In this document: one piece after another, positions 5,883 to 12,031 of the stretch
How positions within the stretch are numbered: position 1 is the first letter of the stretch
Layout: every line of letters begins with the position of its first letter
Assembly: GCA_001871435.1 (NCBI GenBank)
Contig: MNVC01000006.1
Span: 1 to 12,282 of the forward strand
Reading direction: 5' to 3'
Length of the DNA stretch: 12,282 bases
From: Candidatus Magasanikbacteria bacterium CG1_02_32_51
GTDB taxonomy: Bacteria; Patescibacteriota; Patescibacteriia; Magasanikbacterales; UBA922
Position numbers and translations under genes: made by a program
Notes under the pieces: generated by a model
The model's database searches: none
What the model saw: the letters and a program-made list of their open reading frames with translations, nothing else
Told to the model about the DNA's origin: nothing

Positions 5883-7412
5883 ATGATTGAAAATGAAAAA
5901 AACACTAGAGATAAATTCAATTATCTCAAAAAATACTATGATGAGACTTGGGATCAAGAGAACCACACTCTTCATGTTGGGATATTCCAAAATGAACGTG
6001 ACTCTCTTGAGGACTCGTATAAAAATGCAACAGACCATCTTGTAAACAAGACCTTTGAGATTCGTCCAATTATAAAGCAGTCAATGATTCTTGATATTGG
6101 TTGTGGTACTGGTAGAACTCTAATAGATATCTGTTTGAGATATGACTGTAGCGGAGTTGGTATAGACTTGAGTGACGAACAAATAAATGACGCTAAGGAA
6201 TATTTGGACAAATTAAATCTGGACAGAGTTTCTAGTGGTTTACCAGTAGTAAATGTAAATTTTATCACAGCGAGCGGTAGTGAACTTGATAAGGTATTTG
6301 AAAAAGATAGTCAATTTACTCATATCATAAGTCAAGACGCTATTCTTTTGGTTACAAACAAACAATCACTTTTTCAAAACATTTATCGTCTTTTGGTGCC
6401 GGGTGGGGTGTTTGCGGTTGCTGATTTTGTGTCTGAAGATTATCCAGAAGAAAGAAGTAAGAATGAAGAAAACTTGATATATGATCTAGTAAATTGGAAC
6501 AAAGAACTCTCTTTTGAAAAATATGAAAAAATATTGAAGACAGTTGGTTTGTCTATCATAGAATCTGAAAGGAGAGATGAAGACATGATCATGACATACA
6601 CGAAACTTGCTCAAAAAATTGTATACCATGGTATAGATAAGGATAAGACGTATGCTGAATTAAAGGAACGTTATGAAAATATCGTATCTGCAGTCAAAGC
6701 AAAAAAAATGGGTTGGGCATTCTTTTTCGCCCAAAAATCACAGAAGAAGAAAGCTTTGATAGCTGGAATTAGAGAAAAGTCTATTGGGCGTTTTTTGGCA
6801 AATTACCTTCATAGACAAGGCTATGAAATATGGCTTTATGGACGTAACGCAAAAAAAGTCGATAGAAAATATTGGCATGAAAGAGAATGTGATATTTCAG
6901 ACGAAAAGAGTATTCAAGATTTACTAGCTGAAATCAAGAATATAGATTTGGTAATGATGTTGGCAGATAGTGGTAATATACATTTTTCATTGGAAGAATT
7001 ATCTGGTGTCAATGTGAAGCAATGTGTCGATGCCAAACTTGTAGGCAGTATTTTGCTCAACAAACATCTAATTTTAAAATTTCCAAAACAGAAATCACCA
7101 TTCAAATTGATTTGGTGTGCTGGGAAGATTGGTAAGAAACCAAAAAATCTCATACTGTATTCAATGGTAAATTCCGGTTTGGCTTCATATATCGATGAGT
7201 TGAATAAACACTATCCTCAAGTGTTGGAAGCCTATTACTTGCCTACAGGTCTCATTTCACCTTCCACTCGTGGTGATGAATTCATCGAAATTTCAAATCC
7301 AGATATTGTCAAAATGGCGCAATCTCCACAGATTGTGGTAGAAGCTGTCCAAAAAATTATTAATGGTGGTTGTGATCCTGGTATGTTGGATATTCCACAA
7401 AGTGTTTTGTAA
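5883..7412 (+). CDS. SAM-dependent methyltransferase fused to a degenerate SDR-like domain
   Basis: A 509-aa two-domain protein. Residues 1-245 are a class I methyltransferase: YYDETWDQENHTLHVGIF near the N-terminus, motif I LDIGCGTGR (70-78), acidic D95 after the second strand (GVGIDLS), QDAILLV (151-157), and LLVPGGVFAVADF (170-182). This resembles small-molecule N-, C- or O-methyltransferases; the substrate is unknown. Residues about 288-509 look like a short-chain dehydrogenase/reductase: ALIAGIREKSIGRFLANYLHRQGYEIWLYGRN (291-322), an NID..M strand, then ILYSMVNSGLASYIDEL (424-440). That last block corresponds to the YxxxK active site, but the lysine position is N430, and the nucleotide-binding glycine motif is degenerate, so redox activity is doubtful. 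No Shine-Dalgarno. The next gene starts 13 bp downstream, so the pair is probably an operon. Confidence 0.8.
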   Translation: MIENEKNTRDKFNYLKKYYDETWDQENHTLHVGIFQNERDSLEDSYKNATDHLVNKTFEIRPIIKQSMILDIGCGTGRTLIDICLRYDCSGVGIDLSDEQINDAKEYLDKLNLDRVSSGLPVVNVNFITASGSELDKVFEKDSQFTHIISQDAILLVTNKQSLFQNIYRLLVPGGVFAVADFVSEDYPEERSKNEENLIYDLVNWNKELSFEKYEKILKTVGLSIIESERRDEDMIMTYTKLAQKIVYHGIDKDKTYAELKERYENIVSAVKAKKMGWAFFFAQKSQKKKALIAGIREKSIGRFLANYLHRQGYEIWLYGRNAKKVDRKYWHERECDISDEKSIQDLLAEIKNIDLVMMLADSGNIHFSLEELSGVNVKQCVDAKLVGSILLNKHLILKFPKQKSPFKLIWCAGKIGKKPKNLILYSMVNSGLASYIDELNKHYPQVLEAYYLPTGLISPSTRGDEFIEISNPDIVKMAQSPQIVVEAVQKIINGGCDPGMLDIPQSVL

Positions 7413-7425
7413 AAAATAAAGTACT

Positions 7426-8958
7426 ATGAAAAATAAATTTAAAAAAGTAGTGATTTTGGATACGGTAATATTTTATCCAGAACATGAAACACTTCTAAAG
7501 GAATTAGTTGAAAGACCTAAGATTGAAAGGGTACCTCTTGAGTTTAATCAAACAAAAAAAGAATGGGAAGTCCCTGATGATTATTATTTGCCAGATGATG
7601 CTACTATAATTATTTGGCCATCATCTCTACCGGAGAGTTTTGATGGTATAACACCTAAGATTCATGAAAAACTAAAGTCAGGATATTGCCATGTCGAACA
7701 GGCCCTAAGAGACAATATACCAGCTCAAAATCTATACAATAGGGTCGGAGACGCTGACTGTATAATCACTTGTTGGACAGCTATCCCAGATGTTGTCTTA
7801 GAGAGAATAAATCCAAGAGCTATACTTACATGGACACATGAGTACGAACATAGATTGAACGTCAAACTGGCAAATGAAAAAGGAATTTATACTGGATGCG
7901 TCGAAGATTACGGGACAGATTCTGTAGCTGAACTTGAAATTAACATGCTATTAGAATTGTTTGAAAGAAATAAAAAAACAAATCAGAAAGCACAAAGTGC
8001 TGAAGATTTGGCTATTGGTGTACTTATTAACCTCTTTTCATATTATAGAAAGATGTATATAAATGAGAAAAATACCAGAAAAGGAAAATTTTCTCACCAA
8101 TTTCATAAGCTGGGCAGATCGCTAAAACATTATGGGGACATGAGTGAAAAAACTTTGGATGATGTCATACCCCAAAAATCAATAAGTGGAAAAAATATTG
8201 GAATTTTGTTTACAACTGACAAATTTTATTATATTGCTAATATTCTAAAAAATGGATTCAAAGCAAATGTGGGAATATTAAAAGATGTTAACTCAAATGT
8301 TGCCAGATTTTACAAACTTTTAGCCTTGAATGAATTTGTTATTTTTGATTCTGAAAATTTGGATGAAGCAACAATAAATAAAATAAAAAAAATCAAGAAA
8401 GATAGGTGTATAGACATCCAATCTTTGTATCATTATGATGAAAGTTTAAAAAACAAAACACTTGGTGTAATAGGTCTTGGTAGAATTGGTGGACGAGTAG
8501 CAGAAATAGCCAAGAGTTTTGGTATGAAAATTGCTTATGCAGGAAACAAAAAGGAAAATAATGAATATGCTCATTTGGAACTTGATAGACTTCTCCAAGA
8601 AGCTGATTTAATTTCATTAAATGTCAAAGCACATAAGGCATCAGATTTGATTTCTCAAGAGAAGATAAAGCTAGTGAAAAAAGGTTCTTACTTTATAAAT
8701 ACTAGTGATGGAAATGCTGTGAATCAAGAAGAACTGACTAAAAAAATGTTAGCTAACGAATTGTTTGTTGGTCTAGATGTTTATCAAGGGTTACCTACTA
8801 CCAAAACATTATGTCTGAATGAAGATATAAATGGAAAAGTGCAGAAGCAACTTGAGAATCATGTTTTGACCTATAGAGCTGGCTGGGCAACGCAAGAATC
8901 TATCAAGGTTAAAACTTATAAATTATTAGGACACATGATTGAGGCATTATTAAAATAA
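7426..8958 (+). CDS. D-2-hydroxyacid-dehydrogenase-like protein with altered active site
   Basis: A 510-aa member of the D-isomer-specific 2-hydroxyacid dehydrogenase fold, much longer than the usual ~310-340 aa. The N-terminal catalytic-domain half (about 1-180) includes DADCIITCWTAIPDVVLERINPRAILTW (109-136) and VAELEINMLLELFER (167-181). An extra segment (about 182-340) follows, lysine-rich and with its own alpha/beta-like part. The NAD-binding domain then reads TLGVIGLGRIGGRVAEIAKSFGMKIAYAG (345-373), with GLGRIG at 350-355. The three catalytic positions look replaced: arginine of NTxRG is D428 in INTSDGN, glutamate of DVxxxEP is L456 in DVYQGLP, and histidine of TPH is R484 in TYRAGWAT. 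NAD(H) binding is likely but ordinary hydride transfer is not. It follows the methyltransferase-SDR fusion in an operon and may work with it. Codon use is AT-rich like the backbone; no Shine-Dalgarno. Confidence 0.8.
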   Translation: MKNKFKKVVILDTVIFYPEHETLLKELVERPKIERVPLEFNQTKKEWEVPDDYYLPDDATIIIWPSSLPESFDGITPKIHEKLKSGYCHVEQALRDNIPAQNLYNRVGDADCIITCWTAIPDVVLERINPRAILTWTHEYEHRLNVKLANEKGIYTGCVEDYGTDSVAELEINMLLELFERNKKTNQKAQSAEDLAIGVLINLFSYYRKMYINEKNTRKGKFSHQFHKLGRSLKHYGDMSEKTLDDVIPQKSISGKNIGILFTTDKFYYIANILKNGFKANVGILKDVNSNVARFYKLLALNEFVIFDSENLDEATINKIKKIKKDRCIDIQSLYHYDESLKNKTLGVIGLGRIGGRVAEIAKSFGMKIAYAGNKKENNEYAHLELDRLLQEADLISLNVKAHKASDLISQEKIKLVKKGSYFINTSDGNAVNQEELTKKMLANELFVGLDVYQGLPTTKTLCLNEDINGKVQKQLENHVLTYRAGWATQESIKVKTYKLLGHMIEALLK

Positions 8959-9021
8959 AAAAGTAAAAGCGCAAAAGAAACTATCAAATTATAATTCTTT
9001 ATTTCTAATTTAAAAGTGGAT

Positions 9022-9822
9022 TTAATTTTTATTCTCAGCACCCACCCACGCAAGTTCAAATAACATCCGCATCATATCGGCAATTGTCTTTTCTTCGATG
9101 ATTACTCCTACGCGTACACCTTTGTCAAAATTTATGATCGATACTTTGTGTGTGCCGTAGATAGTAATTTCACAGTTGTAGGGAAATATTTCAGCAGGAA
9201 TACGGCGTATGTGAGGGAGAAATTTTTTTTCTACACTTGTATATACAGTGGTATTGTACTTCTTACTGAATTCCGTATCTGGAAATATTGCGCGCGTGGT
9301 GATCCCCAATTTTTTCTTGGCATGTACATATTTTTTTACAAAATCAGGTGGCAATGATGGTATAAGAGTTGCTACATTACTAATGCCGAGCATCTCATAT
9401 GGCTCTTTGGTAGAAATATGATCTTCGTATACAGCGAGCACACCGTCCATACCTTCAAAATACCGAACACGGGGTTTGTGTGGGACTAGGTTGAACAAGC
9501 CTTCGATTTGAGGGAGAAGCTTCACGGCACGCGTTGCACTTTCTTCTGCAAGGCGAATTTGAGTTTTGGTAAAATTGAGCAACCGTTTGGGTGGCTCCAC
9601 CTGATAGCACAGTTTCTTCTTTTGCTCGATTTCGGTCACCAATCCCTTGATCGCCAGATCAGTAAGGATGTGATAGACCGTGGTTCGGTTCAATTTTGTC
9701 ATTTCTGCAATTTTTGAGGGGTAGGCAGTGTCTAATTCCAAGACCGCCACATATATTGATGCGGCTTTTTCTGATAATCCAATACCTCGGAGTTCTTTGA
9801 TGAGTTGAATATTATTTTCCAT
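9022..9822 (-). CDS. TrmB-family transcriptional regulator (module 2)
   Basis: A 266-aa regulator of the TrmB family. The chosen start is the ATG at 9822 (MENNIQLIKELRGIGL), because the longer open frame reaching 9858 runs through a perfect -35/-10 promoter and so cannot be coding. The winged helix spans about 14-78, with LSEKAASIYVAVLELD (16-31) and recognition region KLNRTTVYHILTDLAIKGLV (43-62). The effector-like C-terminal domain (about 110-266) includes RVRYFEGMDGVLAVYEDHI and ends MMRMLFELAWVGAENKN, the same kind of ending as the module 1 regulator. The -10 box ends 7 nt before the ATG, so the mRNA is probably leaderless. It is divergent from the receiver-like ORF at 10026, its most likely target. 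Confidence 0.87.
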   Translation of the reverse strand: MENNIQLIKELRGIGLSEKAASIYVAVLELDTAYPSKIAEMTKLNRTTVYHILTDLAIKGLVTEIEQKKKLCYQVEPPKRLLNFTKTQIRLAEESATRAVKLLPQIEGLFNLVPHKPRVRYFEGMDGVLAVYEDHISTKEPYEMLGISNVATLIPSLPPDFVKKYVHAKKKLGITTRAIFPDTEFSKKYNTTVYTSVEKKFLPHIRRIPAEIFPYNCEITIYGTHKVSIINFDKGVRVGVIIEEKTIADMMRMLFELAWVGAENKN

Positions 9823-9829
9823 ATAAATT

Positions 9830-9858
9830 ATCATACCGTTTTTTATTATTTTTGTCAA
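9830..9858 (-). promoter_or_regulatory. Promoter of TrmB 2 (leaderless start)
   Basis: On the minus strand TTGACA (9858-9853), 17-bp spacer, TATGAT (9835-9830). The ATG at 9822 follows the -10 by 7 nt, so transcription should start on or next to the start codon. Confidence 0.75.
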
Positions 9859-9897
9859 TCCAAACGCACAAAAATAGTTATATACAATATAAAATAG

Positions 9898-9916
9898 CTT
9901 ATTTTAGCAAAATAAG
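9898..9916. promoter_or_regulatory. Inverted repeat in the module 2 divergent region
   Basis: CTTATTTT (9898-9905) and AAAATAAG (9909-9916) are perfect 8-bp arms around AGC. It lies between the two divergent promoters, about 40 bp upstream of the TrmB -35 and 46 bp upstream of the plus-strand -10, a natural operator position. Its sequence is unlike the module 1 palindrome, so if it is an operator each regulator has its own specificity. Confidence 0.45.
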
Positions 9917-9941
9917 TATACAGTTTATGACCATACAAAAA

Positions 9942-9967
9942 CACAAATTTGTGATATCTAGTATATT
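9942..9967 (+). promoter_or_regulatory. Promoter of the receiver-like gene: palindrome plus -10, no -35
   Basis: TATATT followed by G (9962-9967) matches the -10 boxes of modules 1 and 3. The expected -35 (9939-9944) reads AAACAC and does not match TTGACA. Instead, the perfect 12-bp palindrome CACAAATTTGTG (9942-9953) occupies the -35/spacer position. A promoter with a good -10, no -35 and a palindrome there often depends on an activator, so TrmB 2 may activate rather than repress. Confidence 0.5.
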
Positions 9968-9975
9968 GTGGTCAG

Positions 9976-9996
9976 TAAGTCGAGTGGTTCGGCTTA
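9976..9996 (+). other. 5' leader hairpin of the receiver-like gene
   Basis: TAAGTCG (9976-9982) pairs with CGGCTTA (9990-9996), one G-U pair, 7-nt loop. It would lie at the very 5' end of the transcript starting near 9974 and could protect the mRNA end. The Shine-Dalgarno AAGGAGAT (10013-10020) lies outside it. Confidence 0.4.
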
Positions 9997-10025
9997 TACA
10001 CAATATCTTTACAAGGAGATAGATC

Positions 10026-10652
10026 ATGAAGATCCTCGTCATCGACGATAGCCCGATCCACCAGGAGTCCGCCCGCCAGACGATCAAGGAGCATGACCTC
10101 ACGGTCGTCGGGACTTACGATGAGGCCTACGAGCTGCTGGAGCGTCCTTATGCCAAGTACTCTGATGTGAATGCGGGGCTGATCCGGATGGGGTTCCGGG
10201 CCAATCGATGGGAAAACCCGGAGACACGTCACAACGAGTACGATCGCGAGGAGGAGAGACTGAAGGAGGAGCTGAGGCCGGCACCGTTCGATGCCGTCCT
10301 CACTGACCTGTTCATGCCTGCGGGATCGCGCATCCAGGTGAAGGGAGGTGAGTTCGTCGGGCAGGAGATGCTTGTCGGGTTCGCTTTGGCGCTCGATGCG
10401 GTACTCCACGGCGCGAAGTACGTAGCCGTGGTCTCTGATGGTAATCACCACCATCACCCTGGCGTGGCGATGCTCGACCGTCTCGGCGACTACCATCCGT
10501 GGGACGACAAACACCCTGTGCCGGTGAGGTTCGAGATCAACAGAGCACATGTGGGCTTCTTCAGAGTGTCGTGTGGTAAGGATGGAAAAAACTGGGGGGA
10601 GATTCTCGACCATCTCCTTACCGCCCCAGTGACTCCTTACAGGCTGGGCTGA
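10026..10652 (+). CDS. Receiver-domain-like protein with insertion and His cluster, module 2 cargo
   Basis: A 208-aa protein with the outline of a response-regulator receiver. MKILVIDDSPIHQESA gives the first strand with acidic pair D7-D8, and FDAVLTDLFMP (88-98) gives the phosphoacceptor-like D94. KYVAVVSDGN (131-140) would be the fourth strand. An insertion of about 45 charged residues (41-86) separates strands two and three. The conserved lysine is not evident, there is no output domain, and HHHH occurs at 141-144 beside D138, which could bind metal. So it may be a standalone or repurposed receiver rather than a classical two-component regulator; no histidine kinase is nearby. Codons are strongly GC-rich against AT-rich flanks. 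AAGGAG (10013-10018) precedes the ATG. Divergent from TrmB 2 and followed by the three-hairpin element. Confidence 0.75.
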   Translation: MKILVIDDSPIHQESARQTIKEHDLTVVGTYDEAYELLERPYAKYSDVNAGLIRMGFRANRWENPETRHNEYDREEERLKEELRPAPFDAVLTDLFMPAGSRIQVKGGEFVGQEMLVGFALALDAVLHGAKYVAVVSDGNHHHHPGVAMLDRLGDYHPWDDKHPVPVRFEINRAHVGFFRVSCGKDGKNWGEILDHLLTAPVTPYRLG

Positions 10653-10661
10653 ACCAGCGAC

Positions 10662-10781
10662 GCGTACGACCGATCCGCGTAACATGATTGGTCACAACCT
10701 GGCGCAAGCGATTGAGATAACTATTCTCTCGCTTGCGCCCCCTACCAGAGCAGTTGATATTTCAACAATTCTGGCAGGGTC
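10662..10781 (+). repeat. Three-hairpin 3' element, copy B
   Basis: Nearly identical to copy C. Hairpin 1: GACCGATC (10668-10675) with GATTGGTC (10686-10693), one G-U pair. Hairpin 2: GGCGCAAGCGA (10701-10711) with TCGCTTGCGCC (10729-10739), perfect. Hairpin 3: CTACCAGA (10742-10749) with TCTGGCAG (10770-10777), one A-C mismatch, inner stem GTTGA (10753-10757) with TCAAC (10762-10766). It starts 9 bp after the receiver-like stop codon and ends 14 bp before the convergent TrmB 3 stop codon, so it could also serve as the boundary between modules 2 and 3. Confidence 0.88.
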
Positions 10782-10794
10782 ACGTTATTTACAA

Positions 10795-11535
10795 TTACCG
10801 CAAATCTCGCGCAAGCATTTCCCACGCGAACGAAAAAAATTGTGCAAACATCCAGGTGATTGATTTTGACTCAATAATTACGCAATAAGGTTCGCTTCCT
10901 TCGAAAGAAAAAAATGCGAGTTTGTTGCCGTAGATAGTTACAGAACAGGTAAATGGAAATTTTTCTGGTAAGTACCGCACATCCCGCAATATGTTTGTAT
11001 CAAGATATTTCTTCGCATTTGCCGGAAGTATAAGTTTGGTAAATACCCCAAGATTCTCTCGCTGTTTCAGCCAATTCGGAAAATACTTTGGAAGATATTT
11101 TAATAGGTCTGGCTGAGAAGTAGCAAAGATTTGTTTAATTTTTTGATTATTCAATGTCTCCAATATATCTTCCAACCCCGCTTTGACTCCGTTTGTACCT
11201 GTAAAGAGTTTCGCCACGGGTGTATCAATGCTTTGCGAGGTCAGAGCTTGAATCTGTGGCATAATTTCATTCATGATTGCTTCCTTTTGTTTCAACAAGC
11301 TGATAAGCCGGTTAGGGCTTTCCAGAGTGAAATAGGATACATTATTTTTACGAAATTGCGAAATAAACCCTTGTTTTTTCAATGATTCTAAAGTTATGTA
11401 CACCGTACTGCGTGGTATTCCAGTTGATTTTGCGATATCAAAAACCGCTGATTCCAATCGCTTCAGTAAATGTACATAGATTAGAGTTTCGTTTTTAGTG
11501 AAACCGTAAAGTTCCAAAGCTTGTTTTATCTCCAT
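10795..11535 (-). CDS. TrmB-family transcriptional regulator (module 3)
   Basis: A 246-aa regulator of the TrmB family. The N-terminal winged helix covers about 5-72: LELYGFTKNETLIYVHLL (7-24), VFDIAKSTGIPRSTVYITLESLKKQGFI (31-58), and a wing FRKNNVSYFTLESP. The C-terminal domain (about 95-246) includes AKLFTGTNGVKAGLEDIL, comparable to RYFEGMDGVLAVYEDHI in module 2, and ends FAQFFSFAWEMLARDLR. The three TrmB proteins share architecture and the SVTIYGNKLAFFSF-type block (module 2: CEITIYGTHKVSIINF) but are strongly diverged, fitting different operators. The ATG at 11535 has no Shine-Dalgarno. It is divergent from the 99-aa ORF at 11718. Confidence 0.85.
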   Translation of the reverse strand: MEIKQALELYGFTKNETLIYVHLLKRLESAVFDIAKSTGIPRSTVYITLESLKKQGFISQFRKNNVSYFTLESPNRLISLLKQKEAIMNEIMPQIQALTSQSIDTPVAKLFTGTNGVKAGLEDILETLNNQKIKQIFATSQPDLLKYLPKYFPNWLKQRENLGVFTKLILPANAKKYLDTNILRDVRYLPEKFPFTCSVTIYGNKLAFFSFEGSEPYCVIIESKSITWMFAQFFSFAWEMLARDLR

Positions 11536-11560
11536 ACTGTTATATTTTATGACAACAGTA
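11535..11560. promoter_or_regulatory. Inverted repeat at the TrmB 3 start (candidate operator)
   Basis: TACTGTT (11535-11541) and AACAGTA (11554-11560) are perfect 7-bp arms with a 12-bp spacer, running from the -10 box of TrmB 3 to its start codon. Binding there would block the regulator's own transcription. No copy is seen near the divergent plus-strand promoter. Confidence 0.45.
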
Positions 11561-11588
11561 GTATAGCATATTTTTGGCTAAATTGCAA
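11560..11588 (-). promoter_or_regulatory. Promoter of TrmB 3
   Basis: On the minus strand TTGCAA (11588-11583), 17-bp spacer, TATACT (11565-11560). The start would be near 11553, with a leader of about 18 nt lacking a Shine-Dalgarno. Confidence 0.6.
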
Positions 11589-11626
11589 GCTTTTTTGTAT
11601 CTGCACCCTAAGACACGACATTACTC

Positions 11627-11655
11627 TTGACAGATTTGTTTTTTTGTTGTATATT
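11627..11655 (+). promoter_or_regulatory. Promoter of the 99-aa ORF (module 3)
   Basis: TTGACA (11627-11632), 17-bp spacer, TATATT (11650-11655) followed by G. Both boxes and spacing are the same as in module 1. The leader would be about 55 nt and holds a purine-rich Shine-Dalgarno AAGGGGAT at 11706-11713. Confidence 0.75.
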
Positions 11656-11717
11656 GTAATGTTCAATCTCGGAAAGGGTCCAAGGGAGAATAAGTTCTTT
11701 CAAGCAAGGGGATAGTA

Positions 11718-12017
11718 ATGTGCGTTCGGGATAAAGTCGAAATAGTAATCAGGGTACTCCACCCCAATGGACATGGGTGCTTCCACTGCAGTTACTCTGA
11801 GAGGGACGAATTGGAGGGACACCAGCAGGTCCTTGGACTTTGCCTTCTAGGGCTTGGTGTACAGCCGGGTTCGTACAGAACTTTCACCCTCAACGATGGG
11901 GGGTGGCTGAGGGACGCCAAGGACCATTGCGATGAGTTTAGCGATGGTCTGAGTGTGGACTGGAGCCGCTTCGTCAACGAGGTGGTGACACTCGTCGAGA
12001 ACGGAAAGGAAGAATAA
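11718..12017 (+). CDS. Hypothetical 99-aa protein, module 3 cargo
   Basis: No family recognised. The protein starts MCVRDKVEIVIRVLHPNG, has a cysteine/histidine-rich segment GHGCFHCSYSERDE (19-32; C21, H23, C24), a hydrophobic stretch LGLCLLGLGVQPGSY (39-53), GGWLRDAKDHCDEF (61-74) and an amphipathic C-terminal helix (WSRFVNEVVTLVENGKEE). Five Cys and five His could allow metal binding, but no standard zinc-finger spacing is seen. GC-rich codon use contrasts with the AT-rich promoter just upstream. AAGGGGAT supports the ATG at 11718. The three-hairpin element begins 14 bp after its stop codon. Regulation by the divergent TrmB 3 is inferred from layout. Confidence 0.65.
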   Translation: MCVRDKVEIVIRVLHPNGHGCFHCSYSERDELEGHQQVLGLCLLGLGVQPGSYRTFTLNDGGWLRDAKDHCDEFSDGLSVDWSRFVNEVVTLVENGKEE

Positions 12018-12031
12018 TATGCTACCACTAC

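Noticed and set aside
9823..9858. N-terminal extension of TrmB 2 to the longer frame start
   Set aside because: The first codon is TTG, not ATG, and the stretch is a complete -35/-10 promoter; family similarity begins only after the ATG at 9822.
9972..10685. 237-aa minus-strand ORF opposite the receiver-like gene
   Set aside because: Long only because GC-rich DNA has few stop codons; the plus-strand gene has a Shine-Dalgarno, a recognisable fold and a promoter.
11663..11717. Riboswitch or attenuator in the module 3 leader
   Set aside because: The leader is only about 55 nt, and no convincing stem or terminator-like alternative structure was found.
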